Source of the DNA: Cinnamomum chago
Lineage: Eukaryota; Streptophyta; Magnoliopsida; Laurales; Lauraceae
Length of the DNA: 64,000 nucleotides
Assembly: GCA_038049695.1 (NCBI GenBank)
Contig: CP142456.1
Location: 22,540,501-22,604,500 of the forward strand
Direction: 5' to 3'
Shown: positions 48,539 to 59,791 of the stretch, in pieces
How the letters are laid out: every line of letters begins with the position of its first letter
Position numbering within the stretch: the stretch's first letter is position 1
Notes under the pieces: model-generated
Seen by the model: only the letters and a program-made list of their open reading frames with translations
Database searches by the model: none
What the model was told of the DNA's origin: nothing
Position numbers and translations under genes: made by a program

Positions 48539-50434
48539 TCAATTAACATAAATCAGGCCTTCAAGATCAATCTCCTCAATCAAATTCCCTTCCTCCACAC
48601 CTTCAACAAACAATTTCAACCTTTGGCCATTAACTTTGAAAGTTTGGCCACTCCGAGGGTTATGAATTTCTACCGTACCATGAGACCAAGATTGAACAAC
48701 CACATACGGACCATCCCATCGAGACCGTAATTTCCCAAGAAACAACCGTAACTTAGAGTTAAACAACCATACCTTTTGACCGGGCTCAAAGGACTTGCGA
48801 TTAATGTGAGAATCATGGAACGCCTTGGTCCGAGCCTTGTAAATACAAGAACTCTCATACGCATCATTCCTAAGCTCCTCTAACTCATTGAGTTGGAGCT
48901 TTCGGTTAGAGCCGGCAACAAGCATATCAAAGTTGAACTTCTTAATGGCCCACATGGCCTTGTGCTCTAGCTCCACCGGGAGATGGCAAGCTTTACCGAA
49001 AACCAATCGGTAAGGAGACATGCCAATAGGGGTCTTATAGGCGGTATGATATGCCCACAAAGCATCATTCAAACGCAACGACCAATCCTTTCTATCGGAC
49101 CATACCATTTTCTCAAGAATTGACTTGACCTCCCTATTTGACACTTCAACTTGCCCACTAGTCTGAGGATGGTAAGGGGTGGCGACCTTGTGAGTGATGG
49201 AATATTTTTGAAGCAAGATTGCAAAGGGTCTATTACAAAAATGGGACCCTCCATCACTAATAATCGCCCATGGCATACCAAACCGAGAAAAGATATTCTC
49301 TTGAATGAATTTGACCACCACTTTGTGATCATTGGTTCGGGTTGCCACAACCTCAATCCACTTGGACACGTAATCCACCGCAAACAAAAATATACTCAAA
49401 ACCAAACGACGGTGAAAACGGTCCCATGAAATCAATACCCCATACATCAAAAATCTCAACAACTAAGATTGGGGTAAGAGGCATCATATCTCTGCGAGAC
49501 ATTGTCCCCATTTGCTGACAACGAATGCAAGTCTTGCAAAAATTGTATGCATCCTTGAATAGAGTGGGCCAATAGAACCCACTCTGCAAGACTTTCGCTG
49601 TCGTCTTGCAACCACTAAAATGGCCACCACAAGCTGAAGAATGATAAAAAGTAAGAATGCTATGAAACTCACTCTCTGAAACACAACGGCGGATAACTTG
49701 GTCAAAGCAATACTTGAAAAGCACAGGATCCTCCCAATAAAAGAACTTTACTTGGGAGAAAAATCGGTCTTTGTCCTGTTTGGACCATTGGGAAGGAATT
49801 TGACCGACTGCAAGATAGTTCACGATATGAGAAAACCAAGGAGGTTTCATTAATGACACCGAAAAGAGTTGCTCGTCAGGAAACGAGTCATGCAAAGGTT
49901 GAGTGTCACTCGTGTGCTCAACAACAATGCGGGACAGGTGGTCGGCTACGACATTTTCGGAACCTTTTTTGTCCCGAATTTCTAAATGAAACTCTTGAAG
50001 CAACAAAATCCACCTAATCAATCTCGGCTTGGTCTCTTTCATGGTTAGCAAATGCCGCAAAGCAGCATGGTTGGTAAAGACAACAACCTTAGAACCAAGG
50101 AGGTAAGAACGAAACTTGTCCAAAGCAAAGACTACGGTGAGTAACTCTTTCTCTGTCGTGGTGTAATTCAACTGAGCATCATGAAGAGTTTTACTCGCAT
50201 AGTAAATAGCATATGGAACTTTGTCTACTCTTTGTCCCAAGACAGTTCCAACTGCATAGTCAGAAGCATCACACATAATTTCAAAAGGAAGGCACCACTT
50301 GGGTGGTTGCATGCTTGGGGCGGAGAAAAGAGAGTCACGAAGCTTTTCAAACGCCTCCACACATGCACTATCAAAGACAAATGGAGTATCCTTGGCAAGT
50401 AGATTGCACAAGGGCCTAGAGATCTTACTGAAGT
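48539..50434 (-). pseudogene. Athila-type Ty3/gypsy pol fragment: RNase H and integrase
   Basis: The first frame runs from 50434 (broken by the LTR insertion) to about 49384. It holds the end of the RT connection ([13 protein letters not shown]), then RNase H with CDASDYAVG and TTTEKELL. The third acidic position reads FTNHAAL instead of TDHAAL (Asn codon at 50070-50072). Next come an integrase zinc finger (residues H257, H264, C295, C298 counting from 50411) and the first integrase Asp in WGIDFMGP. One extra T near 49382-49384 shifts the frame. The second frame, open to the TAA at 48539, has ISDGGSHF and QVEVSNRE in DD35E spacing and an Athila-like C-terminus ([31 protein letters not shown]). 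Reverse transcriptase proper lies beyond the insertion, outside the window. Both the frameshift and the RNase H change would abolish function. Confidence 0.85.
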
Positions 50435-53412
50435 TGTTAGACCCCGACCCAGACCAAGTCGATTAGTGTGCGATTAGTATGTGTTTAGTCCTAAGTGGGT
50501 TTAGTTAGCGTTGGGTTAGAAGTAATGAGTTTTAGTCTTGGACATAGCTTTGGGAATTTTGAGAACGTTTAATATTAGTCAGACACACTCAGGAAGGCCT
50601 GAGTGCACGTGTAAGCTTGGGAGGATCGTATCGGTTTCCGTGTGAGTGTGATTTTGATTTCATTTGAATGATTTTTCTATGTGTTACAACTTTCGTTTTA
50701 AGCTCATTCATGTTTGAAGCCCAAAAACCCATGTTTTGGCCCAAAGAGGGTAAAATTGTCTTTCTTACACAAATCTGGACACAATTTTCGAGATCTCAAA
50801 ATCATGTCAAAAATATACTTTCTGGAAACTAGATATTTCGAGGATCGTTTTATCCTTCTTCGTCGAAGTCATCCGAGGTCCACAAGATCGTGTTTTGGTC
50901 ATTTCAAGGTTCATGTTAATTGGGGCCCATTGTCTTCACTTAAGCCCCATCTCCCTCTCTTTTCATTCACTTTACCAAATCTCTGCAACTTTCTTAACCT
51001 AGGGTTGAAAATTCCTTTTTCCCCTTTCCATTTTCCTCATCTTGCATGATCTAGCTAGAGGACTCCAAAGAAAATTCTAAGAACATCATCTTCTTCATCT
51101 CCTTGCAAACTCTCTATCAATACAAGTTTCTTGGAGCTTCTTGTGGAACAAGCTCTACATTGTCTTCATTCCTTCTTGTGTGGCCATTTCTAGGTAAGAG
51201 CTTCAATCCATACTTTCCATGAAATCTTTTTAGCTCTTAAAGATCTTGTTTTTCGAGTTGGGAAAACCCTTTTTGTTCAAATGGTTCTTTGGTTCCATTT
51301 TTGAGTAAGTTGTGTGGTTTCTCTTGGGTTTTCTTGTAGTGTTGGCTTAGCTTTTGAGTGAAGTGCTTGAGGAGGATTGTTAACATTGGTCAAGGCAAGT
51401 TATCTCTTTAGGACCATTGTGCATGTGTATTTTAAGCTTCATTGTTGTTTTAGAAATTTTGCATATAAATATGTTATAAGCTTCATGATCATGTTTTCCT
51501 TTGATTGAATGTTTGAAATTGGGAAAAATATGTGTTTTGTTCCTTGGAGAGCATGTAGGCTCAGGGAGTGCAAGTGGAATGAGAAACAAGAAGAAGGGAA
51601 GAAGAAAATGTGAAAAATCTGAACTGGACTACTTTTCCCGTGCAGTTCGGTCAGCCGTCGGTCGGCTGGCGACTAGCCGAAATCCTCATTTTGGTTAACC
51701 GCGAGCTGACCGAGCTCGACGGTTCCCTTTCCAGAAGCTGGCTTTTCGTCAGTGGTTCTCGGTCAGCTGGTCGGTTAGGAACCGGCTAGCCGCCATACCC
51801 CATGTCGGCTAACCGCTGGCCAACCGCGCGTTGTCGGTTCCTTTTCCCGAGAGCTACATTTCAATCTGGGTTCCCGCGGTCAGCCCTACGGTCAACTTAC
51901 GGCTAACCGCCAATTCTCAGTTCGGCTAACCGTAAGCTAACCGCAGTCAGTTCGGCTTCTTTCCCAGAGGGCTGCGTTGGACCTGGATTTCCAGCGGTCA
52001 GCCTGTCGGTCAGCTGGCGGCTAGCCGCTAGACCTTAGTTCAGCTAGCCGACACCTGACCGCGAGGTGACCGAAATTGACAGATTTCCTGTTTTGAAGAG
52101 TCTTTGCAAGAATGAAAACTAGAACATGTTAAGTGGCCTTTAGCCAGATATTATGCACTCGAAACCCGAGATGTCCTCGAACTTTTGGGGCACCAATTCT
52201 GTTTTAATTCCAACATCTGGGCTTCGGCTGCATAACGATCAACCAAAGGTCCTTGCATGAGCTTGATGGGCTTTGTATTCATACTTTGGTTTCGATATAA
52301 TGAATATCATCGTGTACTCGTTTTGAAATTTAAGTACAAGCTCGTTTTGAAGATGTGTTTCAAGAAAAAGGGGATCACTTCCTAAGCATGTTATGCATAT
52401 TAACTATGCCCTTGCTAGTCGTGTTCATCGTGTTTGATAAGTGATTTCCCCCTTTTTTATCTCGACATGTTTTGATAGTATTTCGCGTGTTTTGTGCACT
52501 CATGAATTATGTAACACCACTGAGCTTGGACTGCCCTTTCAGTTTGATCCACTGTCTGGTGGTCCTTAAACATGTGGACTGTTTGCAGACTGGTCGTGTA
52601 TTTATTACACATCGTGTGTGTCCGGTTCCGCGACCGGCGTCTTTGTGGGAAATCGTGTCGTGCTTATATTATGTATATCGTACTTGTCGTGCATGCTTGC
52701 TCTTTTCATTATATAAATGATAGAGAAAGGATGGGCTCTTTGTGGATGATAACTATTCATGATATATTATGTACTCATGCTAGTTGTTTTAGTATCTCAG
52801 TCAGTATAGTATTTCAAATCAAGGATTTGCTTATATGTTTTCTTAAACGTTATTGTTTCATGCTTGCACCTAAATTGATTACTTGTCAAACCGTCGTGTT
52901 TGACCCTTGTTTGTTGGTGCCCAGGTGCAGGAGACGTTGCCTTTGAGGAGGAGCGTCAGGAGGAGGCTTGTGAGCCAACCCCTGTGAGAGAGTGGCAGCC
53001 CGACGATGTCATCTAGACGTCGGGCGGGTTCTTGAGTCTCGTCCTCTTTTTGTGGGGGTTTCTTTTGATTATTTTGGAGGATTGTATTGGCCTCTGTTGG
53101 CCTCTTATGGATTGTACCTAAAACTTAACTTACTTTTGTGTTAGTCTCATAACTTGAATTCTAATGGGAATGCCATGTTAGCTTCTTTCTTTGATACTAT
53201 GCCTTGTGATTATTTGTTATGGCACTTAAATATTTTGTGGGAGCTCATCTCGATGTGTTTTCTACACGCTTCCGCATACTTGATCGTGTGAGTCAGATTC
53301 CGTGTGTCTTTTGGAATCCTCACTGCGGGAACCTATGGGAAAATAATAAACATAAACTATCTTTAATTTCGAAACACGTCGCGGGCCCGGGATCCGTTCC
53401 GGGGTCGCGACA
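50435..53412 (+). repeat. 5' LTR of the Ty3/gypsy element
   Basis: 2,978 bp, TGTTAGACCC...GGGTCGCGACA. The end is set by the primer-binding site four bases downstream. It is long for an LTR and holds four GC-rich tandem repeats. TATATAAA at 52710-52717 is a candidate TATA box. No second copy lies in the window, so its age cannot be read here. Confidence 0.8.
51625..52085 (+). repeat. Four degenerate 112-118 bp tandem repeats in the gypsy LTR
   Basis: CGGTCAG anchors lie at 51648, 51760, 51877 and 51995. Each unit contains CGGTCAG, a second GGTCA/GGCTGGC word, CGGCTA(A/G)CCG and a pyrimidine-rich TTTCC linker. CGGCTAGCCG is palindromic. They probably lie in U3 and may act as enhancer repeats. 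Confidence 0.8.
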
Positions 53413-53416
53413 GGAC

Positions 53417-53428
53417 TGGTATCAGAGC
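53417..53428 (+). other. Primer-binding site of the Ty3/gypsy element (tRNA-iMet)
   Basis: TGGTATCAGAGC, four bases after the LTR end CGCGACA. Confidence 0.85.
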
Positions 53429-53574
53429 GAGACATGTTTCAGGCACTTAAAAGAAACTAGAAAGATCTTAGGAACGTGGCGAGGATTCGTGAGTTCGATA
53501 GATTCGTTGGTATAGGACCATAGAAAACCCTTGTACCATGATTAGTGTGCACTAACTCTTTGTTTTACAGCAAT

Positions 53575-53712
53575 ATGCCTCCAAGAAAGGTTCCAAATCA
53601 TCATGCTTCAGGCAGCCATCAGAATGAGTCAGATGCATCTGATACACCAATAGCCACACAATTTCAGGAACTTATGCAAGCCATGATAGCACAGCAAAAA
53701 CAGGCTAATGAG
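53575..53712 (+). pseudogene. Ty3/gypsy gag, 5' part (split by the copia insertion)
   Basis: The ATG at 53575 opens MPPRKVPNHHASGSHQ and a Gln-rich helix-like segment of 46 codons in all. It lies 146 bp after the primer-binding site, the usual place for gag. At 53713 the copia LTR begins and its first codon, TGA, closes the frame. The frame resumes at 63447 after the target duplication. The protein would form the capsid of the element; this part is the N-terminal arm. Confidence 0.8.
53708..53712. repeat. Target-site duplication of copia element, left copy
   Basis: ATGAG directly before TGAAAG; the partner is at 63442-63446 directly after CCCAACA. Confidence 0.92.
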
Positions 53713-55693
53713 TGAAAGTTTATGCATATCAGATCTTGGGAGAGACTAACATGGCTGATTTGAGGTTGTTCAAGTTTTAAAAACTAGAAAAACAGATCTG
53801 ATATCAGCCATAAAACCATGCATAAAAGTCCATGAAATCATGATCAACATGTGTCTAAATCAAGGAGATGATAGAAGACTATTACCTTGATGATTTGTAT
53901 GCTTCAAATCTCTGAAAGAAGAAGCTTTAAAGGTCTGAAAACAACTTGCAATCAGCAACACAGGTGCAGAAATTCTGTGCAGTATTTTCCCTTTTGATCT
54001 TCTCTCCTATTCCACTTCCAAATCTGATTGGTAGTGATGGTGGGATCAAACTATGGAATCCTAAGAAGGGTTTTCTGAATTGATCTTTGTGGAAAAGATA
54101 GTTGCTGATCTTCTCTCTCCAGGAAGAAGAAGAGGGCAGCAACCTAAAGGGCTGGGCGTGAATTGTGTGTCGCCTTGCAATGGGCGGCCAATGGGTTTTA
54201 AGTATGATCCACGCCCCTAGGGTATTCCTTCTCTCTTAGTAATTCTATGTCTCACGCCCAAGGTAGTGCCATCTATATATATAGAGATTACATTCCTTTT
54301 TCTAATAGGAATGACCCTCCCTAATAATTAGCAACTAGTCCCCTTAGTTGTGCAACACTTACTAATTAAGGATACTAAAAATAGTAACCTTTAATTATAG
54401 GAATTCTTACCCAAAGGTGAGTCTTTCCTTCCAAGTAAAGAAACCTAATCAAACTTGGAAACCTCACACAAGTGGCCCCACTTATGGCTGGCCCACAAAG
54501 ATAGCTAAACACACCATGGCCCACTAGTCAATAATTTAGCTAGAGTTAAATTCATGTATGCCCACAAGAGCCTATTAGAATTTAAACTCAAAATTATTCT
54601 TCCATAAAATTAATTCAACCACATATCATCTAATTAGGAAACCATGCCAATATAGGAAAGTGGCTAGAAGAGGGACCAAAAGACATATTTGCCCTTGGCT
54701 CCCAAAATGACCAAAATGTCCATGCTAACCCCATAGCAACATTAAGATCATTTTAACCCTAACTCATTCCACTAGAGAGTTATGGTTGCACTCCAGGGAC
54801 AAATATTAAATTGCAAATAAGCTCATCATAAATAGACGATTGTCTTTGACCTACCAAGTACAATGACCATAATGCCCCTCTATGTAACATCCATAATCAA
54901 GTAGGTTAACCGATGTACTATCTACCTTCTTGATTACATCTCAACCTTAGAACTTCATACCCTTGACTTAATCATCATCCGGATATCATTCTCTTGATCC
55001 AGGGAGCGACCCACAAGTTCAATATCCATATGGAACATCCATATACTAAGATCTTAGATTCTGATGATTAATCGGATAATTCTAAGGGGACGATCATTCC
55101 ATCATGTGATGGCATAGATTCCATATTGCATTTGCACGTCCCAACTAATCAAGCCCGAGCACCCAAAACACAGAGCTGTTGACCCATGAACAGGATCTCA
55201 CCCATAGTGAATTAAAGCACAAGAACTTGACTTCGTCAGTTCATCCACAAATGCTCAAGATTAAGAGCACTGGTCACTCAGTAGCAAGAGGTGATTTGAT
55301 CTCTCTCTGTGATAGTATTATTTTAGAGATCACACCTACAAGTGGTCCTGTTCAATGCATGACACATGCACTAATGAGATAAATCCGGAAAAACCCTCCC
55401 GTGACTTAGGTAAGTCACCCTGAATACAGGAGAGTATCTCATTATAACTTATACCAAGATGAAGTGCCCAACTCCATCTCTCAGTTATGAACAAGTTTAT
55501 TGTTTCAAGTGTCCATGACTCAGACCTAACTGTGTGTAGCCACTACACACCTAAGTCATTACTAGAAAACAATGGGCCTTATACAACCATACATATACAC
55601 AAGTAATAAGAGAAAGATGTCATTCCAATAAATATCCAGTTACAGAGATGAGAGTGCAGTCAGTGGGCTTTAGGGCATACACCAATCCCAACA
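53713..55693 (-). repeat. 3' LTR of the copia element (left)
   Basis: In element orientation it starts TGTTGGGATTGG and ends CATAAACTTTCA. TATATATATA lies at 54274-54283, the same position as in the 5' LTR. Confidence 0.93.
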
Positions 55694-55704
55694 ATCTCCC
55701 ACTT
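55694..55704 (-). other. Polypurine tract of the copia element
   Basis: AAGTGGGAGAT on the minus strand directly abuts the 3' LTR start (TGTTGGG) and lies three bases past the gag-pol stop codon. Confidence 0.8.
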
Positions 55705-55707
55705 GCA

Positions 55708-58700
55708 CTAAAGATCACTACGTCCTAACCTAACTCCCATAGACTCAACATGTGAAGAAAAAACTTTCTCAGAAAGAGTCTTAGTGAATGGGTCAGCTAA
55801 GTTATTTGCTGAGGCAATCTGCTCTACCACTATTTCTCCATCCTGGATGAATTCCCGGATCAAGTGGTACTTTCTCTGAATGTGCTTGCCTTTCTTGTGA
55901 TTCTTGGGCTCTTTGCTGTTAGCTACTGCACCAGTATTGTCGCAGTACATGACAATCGGTTTTTGCACAGCAGGAACTACTCCCAATTCCAAAAGGAATT
56001 TTCTGAGCCATACTGCTTCCTTTGCAGCTTCCGATGCCGCCACATACTCTGCTTCCATGGTAGAGTCAGCAGTACAATCTTGCTTGACACTTCTCCATGA
56101 TATAGCCCCTCCTGATAGAGTAAATACGTATCCTGAGGTAAACTTTCTGCCATCTACATCCGACTGGAAATCAGAATCTGTATATGCCAGTGGCATTAGA
56201 TCATCTGCTCGGTAGGTCAGCATATAATCTTTCGTTCTCCGAAGATACTTGAATATATGCTTAACAGCTGTCCAGTGCATCGGTCCAGGGTTTGACTGAT
56301 ATCTACTAACCATGCCAACGGCAAAACAGATATCTGGTCTAGTACACAACATTGCATACATGAGGCTTCCAACAGCTGATGCATATGGTACTCTCCTCAT
56401 GCTTTCTATCTCCTCTGGTGTCTTCGGACATTGATTCCGAGATAGTGGTACTCCATGTCTAGAAGGTAGCAAGCCCTTCTTGGAGTCATGCATGTTATAC
56501 TTGACCAATATCTTCTCAATATACGAAGATTGGGATAAGGCTAACATCTTGTTCTTGCGATCTCGCATAAGCTTGATCCCTAAGACATAGCTTGCCTCAC
56601 CCAAATCCTTCATTTGAAATTGAGATGATAACCAAACCTTTGTAGACGACATCATGCCAACATCATTTCCAATGAGTAATATGTCTTCCACATACAGGAC
56701 TAAAAATGCAACTGCGTTTCCACTCCCTTTCTTATACACACATGGTTCATCAATGTTTTGATCAAAGCCAAAGGATTTGACTGCCTGATTAAACTTGATG
56801 TTCCATGCCCTAGATGCTTGCTTAAGTCCATAAATGGACTTCTTAAGCTTATAGACCATGTTCTCTTGGCCACCAGCAATGAATCCCTCTGGTTGCATCA
56901 TATAGATGCATTCGTCAAGACTTCCATTAAGAAAAGCTGTCTTGACATCCATCTGCCATATCTCGTAGTCATAATGACATGCGATGGCTAAGAGAATCCT
57001 AATGGATTTAAGCATAGCTACTGGTGAAAAGGTTTCCTCATAATCGATACCCTCTTTCTGAGTATATCCTTTCGCCACCAGTCTTGCTTTGAAGGTTTCA
57101 ACCTTCCCATCCACTCCTCTCTTTCTCTTGTAGATCCACTTACACCCTATGGGTTTGATCCCTTCAGGTGCATCCACAAGTTCCCAGACTTGATTGGAAT
57201 ACAGAGAATCCAATTCAGATTTCATCGCTTGCTGCCACATGTCAGCATCTATATCCGTTACTGCTTCATCGTAACTAGTAGGATCCTCAACCAGATCCTC
57301 TGAGTCTGTCATAAAAGACACTCCTAGGTATCTATCTGGTGGTCTAGAAATTCTCCCACTACGACGAGGCTCCGGAGTGTTAAAAGGAATGTCTTGATTT
57401 TCTACAGTCTCAGGTTCTGGCACAGATGTTGCAGGAGTTTCTGAAAGAATCTCCTCAATGGTTTCCTTACAACCAAGCTCTTGGCGCATCATGCAATCAT
57501 CCTCCAAGTATCTAGCATGAGTGCTGATAAGCACCTTTTGCTCTTTTGGATGATAAAAGATGCCTCCTCTCGTTCCCTTAGGATACCCAATGAAGTAGCA
57601 CATTTCCGATCTGGGTTCTAGCTTGGTAGCTTTATCATTCAGTACATAGGCTGGACAACCCCAAATGTGAATATGTCTTAAACTGGGTTTTCGACCTGTC
57701 CACATTTCTTGAGGTGTCCTAGGTACTGATTTAGAAGGTACCAGATTCAAAATGTATGCTGCTGCTTCTAGGGCATATCCCCAAAATGATATGGGTAGGG
57801 TTGCATGACTCATCATGGACCTTACCATATCTAGAAGGGTACGGTTTCTTCTCTCTGCTACACCATTTTGCTGGGGTGTACCCGGTGCAGACAACTGAGA
57901 CACAATCCCATGTTGTGTGAGGTACTCCTTGAACTCACCCAGGAGGTACTCGCCACCTCGATCAGATCGAAGAGCTTTGATATGTTTTCCTAGTTGTAGC
58001 TCCGCCTCAGCCTTGAATTGTTTGAACTTATCAAACGCTTCAGACTTGCGTCGCATTAGGTACACATATCCATACCTAGAGTAATCATCGGTGAAGGTGA
58101 TGAAATACTCATAACCTCCTCTAGCTAGTTTGTTCATAGGACCACACACATCAGTGTGAACCAATTCTAACAACTCCTTTGACCTCAGTCCCTTTGCAGA
58201 GAATGACCTTTTGGTCATCTTTCCCATGAGACAAGATTCACACTGAGGTAAAGGTTCGAGATCTAATGATCTCAAAGGCCCATCCTCTACCAACCTCTGA
58301 ATCCGTTTTAGGTTAATGTGACCCAAACGTAAGTGCCAAAGATAAGTTTCATTGGTCGAAGATACCTTCCTCTTATGGGAAGCTGAGCTTTCTAGTTGTA
58401 CATTGTGCAGTGAGGGAGCAATAGGATATATATAAAATAAGTTATCATGCATTCTACCGGAACATATAATATTTCCATCTCTACCGATATCAACACCAGA
58501 ATGGAAAGAAACTGAATAATTAAATTCAATGAGTCTGGAAACTGAAATTAAATTCTTCCTTATGTCCGGAACATAGATAACATTGTTTAAAACTAATATC
58601 CTATTTTGCGGAAAAAGTAAGGTTACTGCTCCCACTGCAACAGCCCATATCTTTGCTCCATTTCCAACTCTAAGGTCAAATTCTCCTTTCTCAAGCCTTT

Positions 58701-59640
58701 TCATTATCTGAAACCCCTGCAATGAATTGCATATGTGATTAGTGGCTCCAGAGTCTACTATCCATGAATCAGTAGAATCAACCACATGACAGGTTTCAAT
58801 GTAATAGGAAGGAGATATACCTTTCTTATCTGAGCCTAGGAGCTTGGGACAATCTTTCTTCCAGTGACCTTTTAGGCCGCACTTGAAGCATTTCCCTTTG
58901 GGCTTTTCACCTGCACCTCTGTCCTTCTTACCAGCATTGCCCTTTTTCTGCCCTTTTCCCTTACCCTGCTTCTTCTTGAACTTTTTCCCTTTCGGGTTCA
59001 GTTTAGAGGAAGACTGGGAAAAATGAGCTTGGCCTTTAGGCTTCATGATGGCCTCTGCCGCCTGGAGTTCTTTCATTAACTCAGAGAGAGTCATGTCCAA
59101 CTTGCTCATGTTGAAGTTGAGCTTGAACTGGTTGAAAGACTCCGGTAGAGTTTCTAGAATCATATCAGTCTGACTCCCCGCATCAATCTCAGCCCCTAGG
59201 ATCTCAGCTTCATTGAAACAATCCATCATCTTGAGCATATGCTCTCTGACAGGTGTTCCCTCAGCCATCCTAGTATTCATGATTGTCCTTAAAGCAGCTT
59301 GCCTAGCTGGCCTGCTTTTGTCTGCGAACATCTCAGACAAGGACAACATGATGTCTGCAGCTGTGTCCATTTGCTCATGCTGCGTTTGCAACACGTTGGA
59401 CATGGAAGCAAGCATATAACATTTGGCCATGCTATTAGCCTTTTTCCATTTCTTTTCAGCCTCTAGCTGGTCATCTGTAGAATAATCATCAACGGTAGGA
59501 CAGGGTTCCGACAGAACATACTTGTACTCCTCAGCGGTGAGTACTATGTTCAGGTTTCTTTTCCAGTCTACGTAATTAGGGCCAGTCAATTTGTTCTCAC
59601 GCAGAATACTCATCAATGGGCTAAAAGAGTCCTTCCCCAT
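55708..59640 (-). CDS. Ty1/copia gag-pol polyprotein, open but with altered RT active site (YVED)
   Basis: A single frame of 1,310 codons from the ATG at 59638-59640 (MGKDSFSPLMS); the frame is open 30 codons further upstream, but this start fits copia gag. Numbering from the upstream Met (add 30): gag UBN2-like region 38-235; zinc knuckle CX2CX4HX4C at 281-294; protease DSG at 326-328; pre-integrase H466/H471 and C497/C500; integrase D527, D590, E626 (DD35E); reverse transcriptase about 850-1090 with D928 in QMDVKTAFLNG; RNase H D1185, E1226, D1264. The polyprotein would supply capsid, protease, integrase and reverse transcriptase for copying and inserting the element. Order and length are normal for copia. 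The exception is the RT catalytic pair: LVLYVEDILLIG has Glu (codon 56686-56688) where copia has Asp. An Asp-to-Glu change at this metal-binding position normally cripples polymerases, so this copy is probably not self-sufficient. Confidence 0.92.
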   Translation of the reverse strand: MGKDSFSPLMSILRENKLTGPNYVDWKRNLNIVLTAEEYKYVLSEPCPTVDDYSTDDQLEAEKKWKKANSMAKCYMLASMSNVLQTQHEQMDTAADIMLSLSEMFADKSRPARQAALRTIMNTRMAEGTPVREHMLKMMDCFNEAEILGAEIDAGSQTDMILETLPESFNQFKLNFNMSKLDMTLSELMKELQAAEAIMKPKGQAHFSQSSSKLNPKGKKFKKKQGKGKGQKKGNAGKKDRGAGEKPKGKCFKCGLKGHWKKDCPKLLGSDKKGISPSYYIETCHVVDSTDSWIVDSGATNHICNSLQGFQIMKRLEKGEFDLRVGNGAKIWAVAVGAVTLLFPQNRILVLNNVIYVPDIRKNLISVSRLIEFNYSVSFHSGVDIGRDGNIICSGRMHDNLFYIYPIAPSLHNVQLESSASHKRKVSSTNETYLWHLRLGHINLKRIQRLVEDGPLRSLDLEPLPQCESCLMGKMTKRSFSAKGLRSKELLELVHTDVCGPMNKLARGGYEYFITFTDDYSRYGYVYLMRRKSEAFDKFKQFKAEAELQLGKHIKALRSDRGGEYLLGEFKEYLTQHGIVSQLSAPGTPQQNGVAERRNRTLLDMVRSMMSHATLPISFWGYALEAAAYILNLVPSKSVPRTPQEMWTGRKPSLRHIHIWGCPAYVLNDKATKLEPRSEMCYFIGYPKGTRGGIFYHPKEQKVLISTHARYLEDDCMMRQELGCKETIEEILSETPATSVPEPETVENQDIPFNTPEPRRSGRISRPPDRYLGVSFMTDSEDLVEDPTSYDEAVTDIDADMWQQAMKSELDSLYSNQVWELVDAPEGIKPIGCKWIYKRKRGVDGKVETFKARLVAKGYTQKEGIDYEETFSPVAMLKSIRILLAIACHYDYEIWQMDVKTAFLNGSLDECIYMMQPEGFIAGGQENMVYKLKKSIYGLKQASRAWNIKFNQAVKSFGFDQNIDEPCVYKKGSGNAVAFLVLYVEDILLIGNDVGMMSSTKVWLSSQFQMKDLGEASYVLGIKLMRDRKNKMLALSQSSYIEKILVKYNMHDSKKGLLPSRHGVPLSRNQCPKTPEEIESMRRVPYASAVGSLMYAMLCTRPDICFAVGMVSRYQSNPGPMHWTAVKHIFKYLRRTKDYMLTYRADDLMPLAYTDSDFQSDVDGRKFTSGYVFTLSGGAISWRSVKQDCTADSTMEAEYVAASEAAKEAVWLRKFLLELGVVPAVQKPIVMYCDNTGAVANSKEPKNHKKGKHIQRKYHLIREFIQDGEIVVEQIASANNLADPFTKTLSEKVFSSHVESMGVRLGRSDL

Positions 59641-59791
59641 CTCTCTGGATATATAACAGGTTATAATTAGACAGGTAGTATATATGTAACATGTATATGG
59701 TGCTTGTAGTAAAAGGAAAAACATGCACAAGACTTTTTACATTATATAACCCTAATAATAATGTATCAGTGTCTCAACCTCCTCATAGACC

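Larger units (their letters stand above)
44015..50434 (-). mobile_element. Athila-type Ty3/gypsy element, 3' part, interrupted at both ends
   Basis: Read on the minus strand: RNase H and integrase, then a spacer, a degraded env-like ORF, a long non-coding tail, a polypurine tract and the start of a 3' LTR. This is the Athila/Calypso gene order. The right end is cut at 50434 inside pol by the LTR starting at 50435. The left end is cut at 44015 by the Region A array, so both insertions are younger. Frameshifts and stops show that the element is dead. Confidence 0.75.

Noticed and set aside
52472-52946. Plus-strand frames in the gypsy LTR (82 and 124 codons)
   Set aside because: They lie wholly inside the LTR, overlap each other in different frames and show no domain.
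55864-56215. Plus-strand frames within the copia pol
   Set aside because: Antisense shadows of the 1,310-codon gag-pol frame, which alone shows conserved domains.
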